Source: Flavobacterium fontis
GTDB lineage: Bacteria > Bacteroidota > Bacteroidia > Flavobacteriales > Flavobacteriaceae
Reading direction: 5' to 3'
DNA: 64,000 nucleotides
NCBI RefSeq assembly: GCF_900129405.1
Contig: NZ_FQVQ01000007.1
Location: 90,800 to 154,799 of the forward strand
The notes beneath the pieces are model-generated. The model was not told where the DNA came from. It made no database searches and worked only from the letters and a program-made list of their open reading frames with translations. The position numbers were made by a program, and so were the translations under genes. This document shows positions 54,782 through 63,870 of this stretch, one piece after another (the first letter of the stretch is position 1; every line of letters starts with the position of its first letter).

Positions 54782-56092
54782 ATGAACAATATCGTCGCCA
54801 TTGTAGGGCGCCCCAATGTAGGGAAGTCTACTTTTTTTAACCGACTTATTCAACGAAGAGAAGCTATCGTCGATTCGGTGAGTGGGGTAACCCGTGATCG
54901 GATTTACGGAAAAAGTGAATGGAACGGTAAAGAGTTCTCGGTCATTGATACCGGAGGATATATCAAAGGTTCTGACGATATCTTTGAAGCCGAAATTCGC
55001 AAGCAAGTCGAACTCGCCATCGAAGAAGCCGACGCCATTATTTTTGTCGTGGATGTCGAAGAAGGAATCACACCCATGGATGCCGAAGTCGCCAAATTAT
55101 TGCGAAAAGTGACCAAACCTGTACTTTTGGCGGTCAATAAAGTCGATTCCGCGAGCCGTGAAAAAGACGCTTTCGAATTTTATAACCTAGGCTTAGGGGA
55201 ATATTTTACCCTTTCAGGAATGAACGGAAGTGGTACGGGCGATTTACTCGACAAACTTGTGGAAGTACTCCCCGAATTGCCCGAAACCCCCGATGAAGAG
55301 GAAGTTTTGCCTCGTTTTTGTGTAGTGGGACGTCCGAATGCCGGGAAATCATCTTTCATCAATGCCTTGATTGGGGAAGATCGCTACATTGTTACCGATA
55401 TCGCTGGAACCACCCGCGATGCCATCGATACCCGATTTACCAAGTTTGGTTTTGACTTTAATTTAGTCGATACCGCAGGAATTCGCCGTAAAGCCAAAGT
55501 GAAAGAGGACCTAGAATTTTATTCCGTGATGCGCTCCGTGCGCGCCATCGAACACAGCGATGTGTGTATCCTCATGGTCGATGCGACCCGCGGTTTTGAA
55601 AGTCAAGACCAGAATATCTTTTGGTTGGCACAAAAAAACCGTAAAGGAGTCGTTATTTTGGTGAATAAATGGGACTTGATCGAAAAAGAAACCATGACCA
55701 TGCGCGAATACGAACTTCGAATTCGTGAGCAGTTGGAGCCGTTTACCGACGTGCCTATTTTGTTTATTTCGGCCTTAACCAAACAACGATTACTCAAAGC
55801 CTTGGAAGCGGCTGTTACCGTGTATGAAAACCGTAAACAGCGTATTGCAACCTCCAAATTTAACGAATACATGTTGGATTTGATTGAGCGTTTTCCACCT
55901 CCCGCTTTGAAGGGCAAGTACATCAAAATCAAATACTGTATGCAGTTGCCCACACCCGTGCCGCAGTTTGTGTTTTTTGCCAACTTACCCCAATACGTCA
56001 AAGATCCGTACAAACGATTTTTAGAAAATAAAATACGGGAAAACTGGAATTTTTCTGGTGTTCCCATCGATATTTACATTCGCGATAAATAG
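54782..56092 (+). CDS. der: GTPase Der (EngA)
   Basis: 436 aa with two G domains in tandem: GRPNVGKST and later [14 protein letters not shown] and [12 protein letters not shown] and NKWD, followed by a C-terminal KH-like domain ([20 protein letters not shown]). Needed for 50S ribosome assembly. Probably first gene of a short run with queE and the TonB-domain gene. Confidence 0.98.
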   Translation: MNNIVAIVGRPNVGKSTFFNRLIQRREAIVDSVSGVTRDRIYGKSEWNGKEFSVIDTGGYIKGSDDIFEAEIRKQVELAIEEADAIIFVVDVEEGITPMDAEVAKLLRKVTKPVLLAVNKVDSASREKDAFEFYNLGLGEYFTLSGMNGSGTGDLLDKLVEVLPELPETPDEEEVLPRFCVVGRPNAGKSSFINALIGEDRYIVTDIAGTTRDAIDTRFTKFGFDFNLVDTAGIRRKAKVKEDLEFYSVMRSVRAIEHSDVCILMVDATRGFESQDQNIFWLAQKNRKGVVILVNKWDLIEKETMTMREYELRIREQLEPFTDVPILFISALTKQRLLKALEAAVTVYENRKQRIATSKFNEYMLDLIERFPPPALKGKYIKIKYCMQLPTPVPQFVFFANLPQYVKDPYKRFLENKIRENWNFSGVPIDIYIRDK

Positions 56093-56097
56093 ATTTC

Positions 56098-56730
56098 ATG
56101 CTCACACAAGAAGTACAAAAAGCGGTTGATAGAGGCGAGCTGTTGCCCCTTATGGAAGAATTCTACACCATTCAAGGCGAAGGATTTCATACCGGAACGG
56201 CAGCCTATTTTATTCGTATTGGCGGTTGTGATGTCGGGTGCCATTGGTGTGACGTGAAAGAAAGTTGGAATGCCGATTTACATCCCCCAACAGCAGTTGA
56301 ACATATCGTTGCCAATGCTCAAAAATATGCCGATACTGTGGTCGTTACAGGAGGCGAGCCCCTAACTTGGGACATGACACTACTCACCGCATCTTTAAAA
56401 GAAGCACAACTTCGTGTACACATCGAAACTTCAGGAAGTTATCCCGTGACTGGACATTGGGATTGGTTTTGTTTGTCGCCCAAGAAGAACCGATTGCCTG
56501 TTCCCGAGGCCTATCAAGCCGCCGATGAATTGAAAGTAATCATTCACAACAAACACGATTTCATCTTCGCCGAAGAGCAAGCCGCTTTAGTCAATCCCAA
56601 AGCCATTCTTTTCTTGCAACCCGAATGGAGTAAACGCGAGCAAATGACGCCGCTTATCGTTGAGTATGTCATGCAACACCCCAAGTGGCGCGTTTCGCTT
56701 CAAACCCATAAATATTTAAACATCCCTTAA
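56098..56730 (+). CDS. queE: 7-carboxy-7-deazaguanine synthase
   Basis: 210 aa radical SAM enzyme in queuosine precursor synthesis, converting carboxy-tetrahydropterin to carboxy-deazaguanine. Seen: EEFYTIQGEGFHTGT, then the cluster ligands Cys44, Cys48 and Cys51 in GGCDVGCHWCD, and VTGGEPLTW. No other queuosine gene or preQ1 riboswitch is visible nearby. It follows der by 5 bp and precedes the next gene directly. Confidence 0.93.
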   Translation: MLTQEVQKAVDRGELLPLMEEFYTIQGEGFHTGTAAYFIRIGGCDVGCHWCDVKESWNADLHPPTAVEHIVANAQKYADTVVVTGGEPLTWDMTLLTASLKEAQLRVHIETSGSYPVTGHWDWFCLSPKKNRLPVPEAYQAADELKVIIHNKHDFIFAEEQAALVNPKAILFLQPEWSKREQMTPLIVEYVMQHPKWRVSLQTHKYLNIP

Positions 56731-57534
56731 GTGAAAAAAGTAATGCTTTGCGTGATGTATTTGTTGACGCTCGTTGCAGTCGCTCAACCGATACAACCTC
56801 CTAAGATGCCCGTATTTCCATTAGATAAATACGCTTCTTTCGAAGATTTTTTAGCCAAACAAAGTGCAATTGCTATCGATTCCACTCAAGTTATACATTT
56901 TAAAGTTACCTTTTATATCGATAATCAAGGTACAGTGTGCTTTCCCACTGTTTTTTTCCATGCCAACGAAGCCGATGCTAATCGCCTTTTCAATACCCTT
57001 CTTCAATCTCCAAAATGGCGCATGGAGGGCGTACAATCGGAGTATATGACCTTGGTGGAAAAATCAATTCGTATTACCAAGGGGCAATGGGAAGCCAAAA
57101 CAAAATTCATGAGCTATAAAAGTTCCAGCCTCAATCTTGATGCCTTAAAAAGCCAAAGTGTTGTCGCTTATATGCCTCAAGGTGAAGAATCCAAACCGGT
57201 ATTAGTTGAAGAAGAGCCAGAACCAGTCTATGCCTCGCATCAAACCGAAATCAAACCCGAGTTTCCGGGAGGTCAAAAAGCATTTTATTCGTTTATTGGA
57301 AAAGCATTTAAAGCTCCTGATGTGCCAGGTTTCAACGGAACAGTGTTTGTCAGTTTTGTTATTGAAAAAGATGGAACGCTAGCAGAAATAAAGGTATTGC
57401 GGGATGCGGGTTATGGTACCGGGGAAGAAGCCGTACGTGTTTTAAAATCTTCTCCCAAGTGGCAACCCGCCACACAAAGAGGCGTGCCTGTTCGGTGCCG
57501 TTATTCGATACCCATAAAGATTAAAAATAATTAA
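56731..57534 (+). CDS. TonB C-terminal-domain protein with a cleavable signal
   Basis: 267 aa from GTG at 56731, immediately after the queE stop. The N-terminus (MKKVMLCVMYLLTLVAVAQP) looks like a cleavable signal peptide rather than a membrane anchor. A mixed middle region is followed by EIKPEFPGGQKAFYSFI and a TonB-like C-terminal domain (GTVFVSFVIEKDGTLAEIKV, SPKWQPATQRGVPVRCRYS). Without an anchor it probably cannot transduce inner-membrane energy on its own; it may be a periplasmic partner. Function unknown. Confidence 0.82.
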   Translation: MKKVMLCVMYLLTLVAVAQPIQPPKMPVFPLDKYASFEDFLAKQSAIAIDSTQVIHFKVTFYIDNQGTVCFPTVFFHANEADANRLFNTLLQSPKWRMEGVQSEYMTLVEKSIRITKGQWEAKTKFMSYKSSSLNLDALKSQSVVAYMPQGEESKPVLVEEEPEPVYASHQTEIKPEFPGGQKAFYSFIGKAFKAPDVPGFNGTVFVSFVIEKDGTLAEIKVLRDAGYGTGEEAVRVLKSSPKWQPATQRGVPVRCRYSIPIKIKNN

Positions 57535-57635
57535 AATAAGCACTATTCATAACAAATGAGTAACAAAAAAAATGTTTTTGCGTCTAAGAAATTAAATGTA
57601 AAAACGTACATTTATAACAATTAATAAAACATATC

Positions 57636-58061
57636 ATGAAAAAATTAGTTTACACATTCGCATTTGTTTGCGTTTCCTCTTTGGCAATGGCACAAGCCCC
57701 TGCAAAACCAGCTGTTGATGAGGCTTTTAAAAAAGAATGTTTAGCCGTTATTGAAGCAAGTGGCTCAGGAAATGTGCTAAGCGGATACAAAGATCAATTG
57801 TTGGGACAAGTGCCTGACGATAAAAAAGCAGCCTTCACCATGGAGTTTGATGCTATGATGAAAAAAATTAATGAAAAAACAGCTGAAGTTTACGCGCAAA
57901 TCTACACTAAAGAGGACATCAAAGCGATGATGGCATTTTATAACAGTCCAGTTGGAAAAAAAATGAAAGAAAAAGCAGGTGAAGTCAATCAAAAGTCTCA
58001 AGAAGCGATGATGGAAATTCAAGCGGACTTGCAAGCGATGATGATGAAATACATGCAATAA
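57636..58061 (+). CDS. DUF2059 periplasmic protein
   Basis: 141 aa. Signal peptide 1-19 (SLAMAQ), then a helical domain with YAQIYTKEDIKAMMAFYNSP VGKKM (residues about 88-112), the DUF2059 pattern, and a Met/Gln-rich end. Function unknown. Monocistronic; an AAATGTA/TACATTT hairpin (57594-57600 with 57607-57613) lies in its 5' region and a terminator follows. Confidence 0.83.
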   Translation: MKKLVYTFAFVCVSSLAMAQAPAKPAVDEAFKKECLAVIEASGSGNVLSGYKDQLLGQVPDDKKAAFTMEFDAMMKKINEKTAEVYAQIYTKEDIKAMMAFYNSPVGKKMKEKAGEVNQKSQEAMMEIQADLQAMMMKYMQ

Positions 58062-58083
58062 TCAATGCAAAAACCTAAAGAAG

Positions 58084-58112
58084 TCCCGAACAATTTGTTT
58101 GGGATTTTTTTT
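58084..58112 (+). terminator. Terminator of the DUF2059 gene
   Basis: TCCCGAAC (58084-58091) pairs with GTTTGGGA (58097-58104) including one G-U pair, then eight T. Confidence 0.75.
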
Positions 58113-58123
58113 GACCTGTTCTT

Positions 58124-59281
58124 ATGAAAACACATTTTTTACTAGATCCAGCGATTACCTTTTTAAATCACGGTTCTTTCGGAGCGACACCCCAACCTGT
58201 TTTTGAAGCCAAAATAGGTTTCCAACGTGAAATGGAAGCTGACCCCGTGCATTTTATCCAAAAGAAATTACCCATATACCTTAAAGAAGCCAAACGTCCA
58301 TTGGCGGAGTTTCTGGGCTGTGAAGCCGCCGATTTTTTCTTTACACCCAACCCAACGCAGGCCATCAATACCATCATGCGCAGTTTGCAATTGCAACCGG
58401 GAGATGAAATTTTAGCCACCAATCATGAATACGGAGCGATGGATCGTACATGGCATTTTTATTGTAAAAAATCAGGGGCGAAATACATTCGTCAAAATAT
58501 TTCCTTGCCGATTACCTCCAAAGAACAAATCTTAGAAGATTTCTGGAAAGGGTATACGTCAAAGACAAAAGTGGTTTTTATCAATCAAATTTCGAGTGCA
58601 ACGGCACTCATTTTCCCCGTCAAAGAAATATGTGACAAAGCCCAAGAACTCGGTTTAATTATCATCGTTGATGGCGCACACGTGCCCGGTCATATTCCAT
58701 TGAATTTGCGCGAACTCGATCCCGATTATTATACAGGAACGCTGCACAAATGGATGTTGGCCCCCAAAGGAAGTTCGTTTTTGTATGTAAAAAAGGAGTT
58801 TCAAGCCGACCTTGATCCGTTGATTGTGAGTTGGGGCTACGAAAGTTTGTTTCCCAGCGAAAGTCAATTTTTGGATTACCACGAATACCAAGGCACCAAT
58901 GATCATTCGACTTATTTATGTACACCCCAAGTGATTCAATTTTTAAAAGAAAATGATTGGGAAACACATGCCAAGTCCTGTCGTGCTATTGTGTTGAAAC
59001 ACTATCCACGATTTTGTAAGCTGTTAAACAGTCAGCCCCTTTGTCCCGTAACCGAAGAATTTTTGGGTCAGATGGCGAGTATTCCCGTGTGTACGTCAAA
59101 ACCCACGGAATTAAAGGAATTGCTGTATTCCAAATACCACATTCAAATTCCGGTCATGCCGTTGAATGATGGCGTGTATGTGCGGTTTTCAATCAATGCG
59201 TACAATACAGAATCCGATTTAGATACCTTGTATGCGGCGTTATGGGATATTATCCAAACCACGGATTTGATTGAAATATAG
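58124..59281 (+). CDS. Class V aminotransferase, isopenicillin-N-epimerase-like
   Basis: 385 aa PLP enzyme. N-terminal FLNHGSFGATPQPVFEA, then IVDGAHVPGHIPLNL before the PLP lysine in YTGTLHKWMLAPKGSSFLY, and a C-terminal VYVRFSINAYNTESDLD. This is the CefD/isopenicillin-N-epimerase branch of class V; in bacteria of this kind it could be an epimerase, a desulfurase-like or an amino-acid lyase enzyme; substrate unknown. No signal peptide. Starts 12 nt after the previous terminator. Confidence 0.88.
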   Translation: MKTHFLLDPAITFLNHGSFGATPQPVFEAKIGFQREMEADPVHFIQKKLPIYLKEAKRPLAEFLGCEAADFFFTPNPTQAINTIMRSLQLQPGDEILATNHEYGAMDRTWHFYCKKSGAKYIRQNISLPITSKEQILEDFWKGYTSKTKVVFINQISSATALIFPVKEICDKAQELGLIIIVDGAHVPGHIPLNLRELDPDYYTGTLHKWMLAPKGSSFLYVKKEFQADLDPLIVSWGYESLFPSESQFLDYHEYQGTNDHSTYLCTPQVIQFLKENDWETHAKSCRAIVLKHYPRFCKLLNSQPLCPVTEEFLGQMASIPVCTSKPTELKELLYSKYHIQIPVMPLNDGVYVRFSINAYNTESDLDTLYAALWDIIQTTDLIEI

Positions 59282-59287
59282 ATTTGC

Positions 59288-59355
59288 AGCCCGGATTGAA
59301 GCGGCATCCCCGCAACGAAGTGGAGGGATACAGCGGAAAGCCGGAATTGCTGCCC
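59288..59355 (+). repeat. Dispersed palindromic intergenic element, copy A
   Basis: Head AGCCCGGATTGAAGCGGCATCC, short stem ATCCC/GGGAT, tail ATACAGCGGAAAGCCGGAATTGC. It lies between two convergent genes, like copies at 20111-20173 and 54091-54167. Confidence 0.65.
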
Positions 59356-59361
59356 AAAAAA

Positions 59362-60063
59362 TTAAACCGTCAACCGTGCTAAATAATCGTAATTTTTGCC
59401 TTCGGCGACCAATTCACAATGGAAACCGTTGGCCAAGGCTGCGTTTTGTAGCGTATTGTAATCCAAATACAACCACGGGAATTGCTCTTTTTGCCCTTTG
59501 TAATGGAGGGTAAATTCGAGTTCGCCATAATAACCCGTATCCGGAATCCAACGCCCGCCGTCTTCGTCTTCGTCAAACATGTAAATCAGGTCTGAACTGT
59601 CAATCAGAATTTGGCCTCCCGGACTCAAAAGGGATTTTAATTTCTGGAGGTAAGTGGCGGTTTGATTCAGTTTACCAAAAATTCCGGTGCCGTTCATCAG
59701 TAATAGTATTGTGTCGTATAGGGTTTCGGACTTGTAATCGAGTACTGAACTTTGGATACAATTTTGGATTTTTTGCATACGACAAGCTTCAATAGCATAA
59801 GCAGATTGATCCAATGCCGTTACATTCATCCCTTTTTGTTGGAGATATAAGGCATGACAGCCCGCACCCGCACCAACATCCAAAACCTTTCCTTTGGCGA
59901 GTTGCAGCGCTTTTTGTTCGAGTGGCGGCATATTTTTATAGGTTCGAAACAAATACGCCACGTCCATTTCGTCTTCTTCAGATATCGAAGTTTCCGTAAG
60001 TAAGGGTTGCGGATTATTTTGGGTGTAAAAATCGAGGAGGGCTTGGCCGAATAAATCCAACAT
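59362..60063 (-). CDS. Class I SAM-dependent methyltransferase
   Basis: 233 aa from the ATG at 60061-60063. SAM motif I GKVLDVGAGAGCHALYLQQKG, motif II around VTALDQS, and IQSSVLDYK, LLMNGTGIFG, LSPGGQILIDSSDL. Substrate unknown. Divergent from the YkgJ gene; its start codon lies inside the YkgJ promoter region. Confidence 0.92.
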   Translation of the reverse strand: MLDLFGQALLDFYTQNNPQPLLTETSISEEDEMDVAYLFRTYKNMPPLEQKALQLAKGKVLDVGAGAGCHALYLQQKGMNVTALDQSAYAIEACRMQKIQNCIQSSVLDYKSETLYDTILLLMNGTGIFGKLNQTATYLQKLKSLLSPGGQILIDSSDLIYMFDEDEDGGRWIPDTGYYGELEFTLHYKGQKEQFPWLYLDYNTLQNAALANGFHCELVAEGKNYDYLARLTV

Positions 60064-60076
60064 GATTGTATTTTTG
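60043..60076 (+). promoter_or_regulatory. Candidate promoter of the YkgJ gene
   Basis: TTG at 60043-60045, 23-nt spacer and TATTTTTG at 60069-60076; it overlaps the first codons of the divergent methyltransferase gene. Confidence 0.5.
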
Positions 60077-60096
60077 CACAAAGATACCGAGCAACC

Positions 60097-60594
60097 TTGA
60101 AACCAGCATTACACGAATTAGCAAAATTGGCCAAAGAACGCCAGAGTGAGAACAAAAAGTATTTTGACAAACTCAAAAAACATCCACCGCGCGATTTGGA
60201 TTATCAGATGCAGGAGTTGCATGAACGTGAATTTAAAAAAACGGATTGTTTGCAATGTGCCAATTGCTGTAAAACTACAGGGCCTTTATTTACTTCAGCT
60301 GATATTGAACGGATTGCGAAGCATTTTCGCCAAAAGCCGCAGCAATTTATAGATCACTATTTACGCATTGATGAGGATAACGATTATGTGTTGAAAAGTG
60401 TACCGTGTACGTTTTTGGATGCCGAAAACTATTGTACGATTTATGAAGTGCGACCCAAAGCTTGCCGGGAATATCCACATACCGATCGAACGAAGTTTTA
60501 TCAAATCGCAAGCTTGACCCTACAAAACGTTTCCATTTGCCCGGCGGCTTTCAATATTGTCGAGGAAATGAAAAAAAGAATTCCAATGAAATAA
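60097..60594 (+). CDS. YkgJ family cysteine-cluster protein
   Basis: 165 aa from TTG at 60097. Cysteine cluster in CLQCANCCKTTGPLF, then CTFLDAENYCTIYEVRPKACREYP and ICPAA; these bind Zn or an Fe-S cluster. A basic N-terminal helix precedes. Function unknown. It is followed 41 nt later by a small membrane-protein gene on the same strand. Confidence 0.87.
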   Translation: MKPALHELAKLAKERQSENKKYFDKLKKHPPRDLDYQMQELHEREFKKTDCLQCANCCKTTGPLFTSADIERIAKHFRQKPQQFIDHYLRIDEDNDYVLKSVPCTFLDAENYCTIYEVRPKACREYPHTDRTKFYQIASLTLQNVSICPAAFNIVEEMKKRIPMK

Positions 60595-60635
60595 TATTTT
60601 TTTGTAGTATTCGTTTTGTAAAAAACACACTACGT

Positions 60636-60860
60636 ATGCGGCATGTATTTATTCTTCTCGGGATTTATGGAGTCGGGTTGGGACTTACCTTGTTTGGTGC
60701 CTATATCGATACCGATGTGCCCCAGTCTGAACACATTTCGTTGGGAATGGAAATTGTTTGCATGTCCCTAATCGTTTTTGGATTGCTTACGGGAATCTTT
60801 TATAGTTTGTTTTTTACCTTCATGGGGTTGAAACGGATTTTGGAACAGCGTTTTGCTTAG
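60636..60860 (+). CDS. Small membrane protein
   Basis: 74 aa from the ATG at 60636. Two hydrophobic segments (FILLGIYGVGLGLTLFGAYI and CMSLIVFGLLTGIFYSLFFT) separated by a short acidic stretch. No family recognised; helix-loop-helix topology in the inner membrane is likely. Overlaps the convergent NamZ gene by 4 bp. Confidence 0.7.
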   Translation: MRHVFILLGIYGVGLGLTLFGAYIDTDVPQSEHISLGMEIVCMSLIVFGLLTGIFYSLFFTFMGLKRILEQRFA

Positions 60861-62158
60861 TACAATAAATAAGGCTGACGCATTTTTTTGAAAGCTTCAA
60901 GGCCATTTTTCCAGGAATCACGAATAGCCTCCTCTGAATCTCCCGCTTCAATTTGTTGACGCAACGTTTGCGTTCCCGCCAATTTGGTAAAAAAATCATT
61001 GAAGAAAGTTGCTTTATCCTCCGTATTGGCATACGCTTTTAAGAGCCATTTGAGTTCAAGTCGGTTAACCTTTTCAATTTTTGATAAATCTTCTCCAAAA
61101 CATTTTAGTCCTTTATGCGGCGGTTCTTTAGCACCAAAATTTGGTTCAGGCGTAAATTCATATCGCATATTTTTAAGGAAGGGCGAACCGTAAATTTGAA
61201 ATTGCAAATCCGTACCGCGTCCCACACTTACATTGGTGCCTTCAAAGAAACACAAACTTGCATATAGATTTATGGATTGATCGTTGGGCAAATTCGGCGA
61301 AGGTCGCACAGGTAAGCTGTATTCCATATCCCGTTTGTAATTCAGGCAGGGAATCACAGTAAGTTCGCATTGTTTCCCATCTTTCAACCATTTTTCCCCA
61401 TTAATCATTTGCGCATATTCTCCAATGGTCATTCCATGAAGAACAGGAATCGGGTGCATGCCTACAAAACTAGTATGCTCCTTTTCCAAAACAGGACCAT
61501 CAACGATGCTACCATTCGGATTGGGGCGGTCCAAAACTAGTAGAGGAATGTTATTTTCAGCACAAGCTTCCATAATGTAATGTAAAGAGGAAATATAGGT
61601 GTAAAAACGCGCACCCACATCTTGCAAGTCAAAAACCATAATGTCAAGGCCTTCCAATTGCTCAGGCTTGGGTTTTTTATTGTTGCCATAAAGTGAAATG
61701 ATCGGCAAGCCCGTTTGGGTATCTTTCCCGTCTTTGATCAACTCCCCAGCATCGGCTGTGCCACGAAAACCGTGTTCAGGGGCATATATCTTTTGAACAG
61801 CAATGTGGGATTCCAAAAGAAAATCGACTATGGATTGACTATACTGTTGAAGATTGCCTTGCGCATCGCGTTTATAAAAATATCGAACGGCAATAATTTT
61901 ACCATTGGGTAAGGTATCATTGGTAGCATTACTGGCAGTAAGTAGTCCCGACGGATTGGTGATAATTCCAACGTTCTTTCCTTTTAAAAGGTGTAAGTAA
62001 GATTTTGTATTTTCAGCTCCAGTAAGTAAAATAGCTTCCGATTGTTTGACAATGGGTACGCTTGTGCTTTGGGTTGGTCTTTTCGTTTGCAACCCGCTAC
62101 ACGAAACGATTAGTAAAACCAAGAATAAAACAGTACTTTTGAGCACCCAATTACGCAT
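60857..62158 (-). CDS. DUF1343 lipoprotein, exo-beta-N-acetylmuramidase NamZ family
   Basis: 433 aa from the ATG at 62156-62158, which gives the lipobox VSCSG (Cys19); a longer frame upstream lacks a signal. DUF1343 fold: KGKNVGIITNPSGL, KIYAPEHGFRGTADAGE, PIISLYGNNKKP, FDLQDVGARFYTYISS, LDRPNPNG, FFEGTNVSVGRGTDLQFQIYGSP. NamZ enzymes (GH171) remove terminal MurNAc from peptidoglycan fragments, so a role in cell-wall recycling at the outer membrane is likely. Its start is 4 bp from that of the divergent permease. Confidence 0.88.
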   Translation of the reverse strand: MRNWVLKSTVLFLVLLIVSCSGLQTKRPTQSTSVPIVKQSEAILLTGAENTKSYLHLLKGKNVGIITNPSGLLTASNATNDTLPNGKIIAVRYFYKRDAQGNLQQYSQSIVDFLLESHIAVQKIYAPEHGFRGTADAGELIKDGKDTQTGLPIISLYGNNKKPKPEQLEGLDIMVFDLQDVGARFYTYISSLHYIMEACAENNIPLLVLDRPNPNGSIVDGPVLEKEHTSFVGMHPIPVLHGMTIGEYAQMINGEKWLKDGKQCELTVIPCLNYKRDMEYSLPVRPSPNLPNDQSINLYASLCFFEGTNVSVGRGTDLQFQIYGSPFLKNMRYEFTPEPNFGAKEPPHKGLKCFGEDLSKIEKVNRLELKWLLKAYANTEDKATFFNDFFTKLAGTQTLRQQIEAGDSEEAIRDSWKNGLEAFKKMRQPYLLY

Positions 62159-62162
62159 ACGA

Positions 62163-63398
62163 TTGAATTTAGAATATTTCATAGCAAAACGCCTCACGGC
62201 TTCCAAAAAGGTTAAAAGTAGTGTTTCTGCCCCAATTATAAAAATTGCAGTGGTGGCAATCGCTTTGGGAATTTTTATGATGGTACTCTCCGTCGCTACA
62301 GGTGTGGGTTTGCAACAAAAAATTCGAGAGAAAGTGGCCGCCTTCAACGGTCATATTGTCATTAGTGCCTTCAACGGCAATGCCTCCGAAGTAAGTACCG
62401 AACCCATCGCACTCCACCAAAAATTTTACCCAAAATTTACCACCGTAAACGGTATCGATCATGTGCAAGCTGTGGCTACTAAAGCAGGGGTCATCCGTAC
62501 AGCGAGTTCCTTTGAAGGGATTTTGTTCAAAGGGGTTGGAACCGATTTTCGCTGGTCGGCTATTCAGGAGTATTTAGTCGCAGGTACGATTCCCAAACTT
62601 GGTAAAGGCTACTCCAACGAGGTTTTGATTTCACAATACTTGGCCAACCGACTCCATCTGAAGGTTGGAAGCCAGTTTAATACGTTTTTCTTAGCGCAGG
62701 GTCAAAACACCTTGCCCAAAGCACGACGGTTTACAGTGTCCGGAATTTACAACTCGGGCGTTAAAGATTTCGACTCGGTGTATCTTATCGGTGACATCAA
62801 GCACGTGCAACGCATGAACCGCTGGCGCCCCGATCAAGTGGGTAGTTTTGAAGTTTTTGTGACCGATTTTAACCGTATCGCCGAAACGGGACAAGCCGTC
62901 TACCAAGAAACAGGCTCGCTGTTAAATACCCAAACCATCACCGAAAAATATTATTACATCTTCGACTGGCTAAAGCTTTTCGATTTTAATATCCTTATTA
63001 TCTTGTGCGTCATGATTGCCGTTTCGACCATCAATATGGTAGTGGCCTTGTTGGTGCTTATCTTAGAGCGAACACAAATGATAGGTATACTCAAAGCCAT
63101 GGGAGCGACCAATTGGTCGGTACGAAAAATCTTTTTGTACAATGCGTTGCATCTTATCGTGCGCGGTCTGCTGTGGGGGAATGGTGTTGCCTTACTCGTG
63201 TTGTACATACAAAAGTATTTCGGAGTCATTCGTCTCGATCCCGAAAGCTATTATGTGACCACCGCACCTGTATCTATTGATTACGGCTATATTGCCTTAC
63301 TCAATGTAGGTACAATACTTGTGTGTTTGCTCGTACTTCTTATTCCTTCCTATATTATTACGCGCATCGTGCCCTCCAAAACCATTCGCTTCGATTAG
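62163..63398 (+). CDS. FtsX/LolC-E-type ABC transporter permease
   Basis: 411 aa from TTG at 62163, giving NLEYFIAKRLTASKKVKSSV; the frame is open upstream, but the residues there are the antisense of the NamZ signal region. Four helices in MacB/FtsX layout: one at about 27-50 (IIKIAVVAIALGIFMMVLSV), three C-terminal (ILIILCVMIAVSTINMVVAL, RKIFLYNALHLIVRGLLWGN, the last near 380-400), with a large periplasmic domain between. Lipoprotein release (LolCE-like) is inferred; no ATPase gene is adjacent. Confidence 0.88.
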   Translation: MNLEYFIAKRLTASKKVKSSVSAPIIKIAVVAIALGIFMMVLSVATGVGLQQKIREKVAAFNGHIVISAFNGNASEVSTEPIALHQKFYPKFTTVNGIDHVQAVATKAGVIRTASSFEGILFKGVGTDFRWSAIQEYLVAGTIPKLGKGYSNEVLISQYLANRLHLKVGSQFNTFFLAQGQNTLPKARRFTVSGIYNSGVKDFDSVYLIGDIKHVQRMNRWRPDQVGSFEVFVTDFNRIAETGQAVYQETGSLLNTQTITEKYYYIFDWLKLFDFNILIILCVMIAVSTINMVVALLVLILERTQMIGILKAMGATNWSVRKIFLYNALHLIVRGLLWGNGVALLVLYIQKYFGVIRLDPESYYVTTAPVSIDYGYIALLNVGTILVCLLVLLIPSYIITRIVPSKTIRFD

Positions 63399-63600
63399 TT
63401 TTAGGCAGCACTGTGTTTTGGGTTTTGGTGTATGCGGGTTCCCGTGCTATGCTATACCGGCCCCTTGGGGCTATCGCCGGGGCAGGGTACCGCGTCGCCC
63501 GGGGCTGTGTTGTGCGCTTACTGCTTCAGAAGAAGGCCTTACGCCCCTGCTTTAAATAACCAAAACCAAAAAAAGTCGCCTTTTTCACGATTTTTTTGGA
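63399..63600. other. GC-rich non-coding patch
   Basis: From about 63445 to 63545 the sequence is far more GC-rich than its surroundings, with CCGGCCCC, GGGGC and CGCCGGGGC words able to pair. Several short frames are open here, but none has gene-like features. Probably a structured intergenic element. Confidence 0.5.
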
Positions 63601-63618
63601 GTGTTGTATTTTCAAAAA

Positions 63619-63650
63619 CCACCCCAAACTCGGCCGTTGGGGTGGATTTT
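63619..63650 (+). terminator. Hairpin terminator after the permease gene
   Basis: CCACCCCAA (63619-63627) pairs perfectly with TTGGGGTGG (63637-63645), then ATTTT. Confidence 0.6.
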
Positions 63651-63734
63651 ACCCTCGAAAACCAGCCTCCTCCCAGGTGTAAGTCTTTGGAAACAAGCCC
63701 ATAGAAAAAAAGATAGAAAAAAGACCGCTTTTTT

Positions 63735-63767
63735 TTTGGAGTTAGGGTGTATAGGTTTCTATATTTG
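63735..63767 (+). promoter_or_regulatory. Upstream promoter (P1) of the probable rRNA operon
   Basis: TTTG at 63735-63738, 21-nt spacer, TATATTTG at 63760-63767 followed by CACTC, the same downstream word as the tRNA promoter. Confidence 0.6.
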
Positions 63768-63834
63768 CACTCCCAAAACGGAAGTGATGGGGTTTCGGAA
63801 TGGTAAAAGATTTTGAAAAAAAGTTGCAAAAGTA

Positions 63835-63865
63835 TTTGTCAGATTAAAAAAGAGTTTTACTTTTG
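63835..63865 (+). promoter_or_regulatory. Downstream promoter (P2) of the probable rRNA operon
   Basis: TTTG at 63835-63838, 19-nt spacer, TACTTTTG at 63858-63865 followed by CACCC. Tandem with P1, 98 nt apart. Confidence 0.65.
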
Positions 63866-63870
63866 CACCC

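Noticed and set aside
56098..56730. preQ1 riboswitch for queE
   Set aside because: queE starts 5 bp after der, with no room for a leader, and no aptamer-like sequence was seen upstream of der.
62046..62162. Extended N-terminus for the permease gene
   Set aside because: These codons are antisense to the NamZ lipoprotein signal region; the conserved N-terminus of the permease begins at the TTG at 62163.
62159..62347. Extended N-terminus for the NamZ gene
   Set aside because: It would bury the lipoprotein signal and lies antisense to the first helices of the permease.
63423..63704. Several short open frames in the GC-rich patch and beyond
   Set aside because: Open mainly because of composition; they overlap one another in different frames and cross a terminator hairpin.
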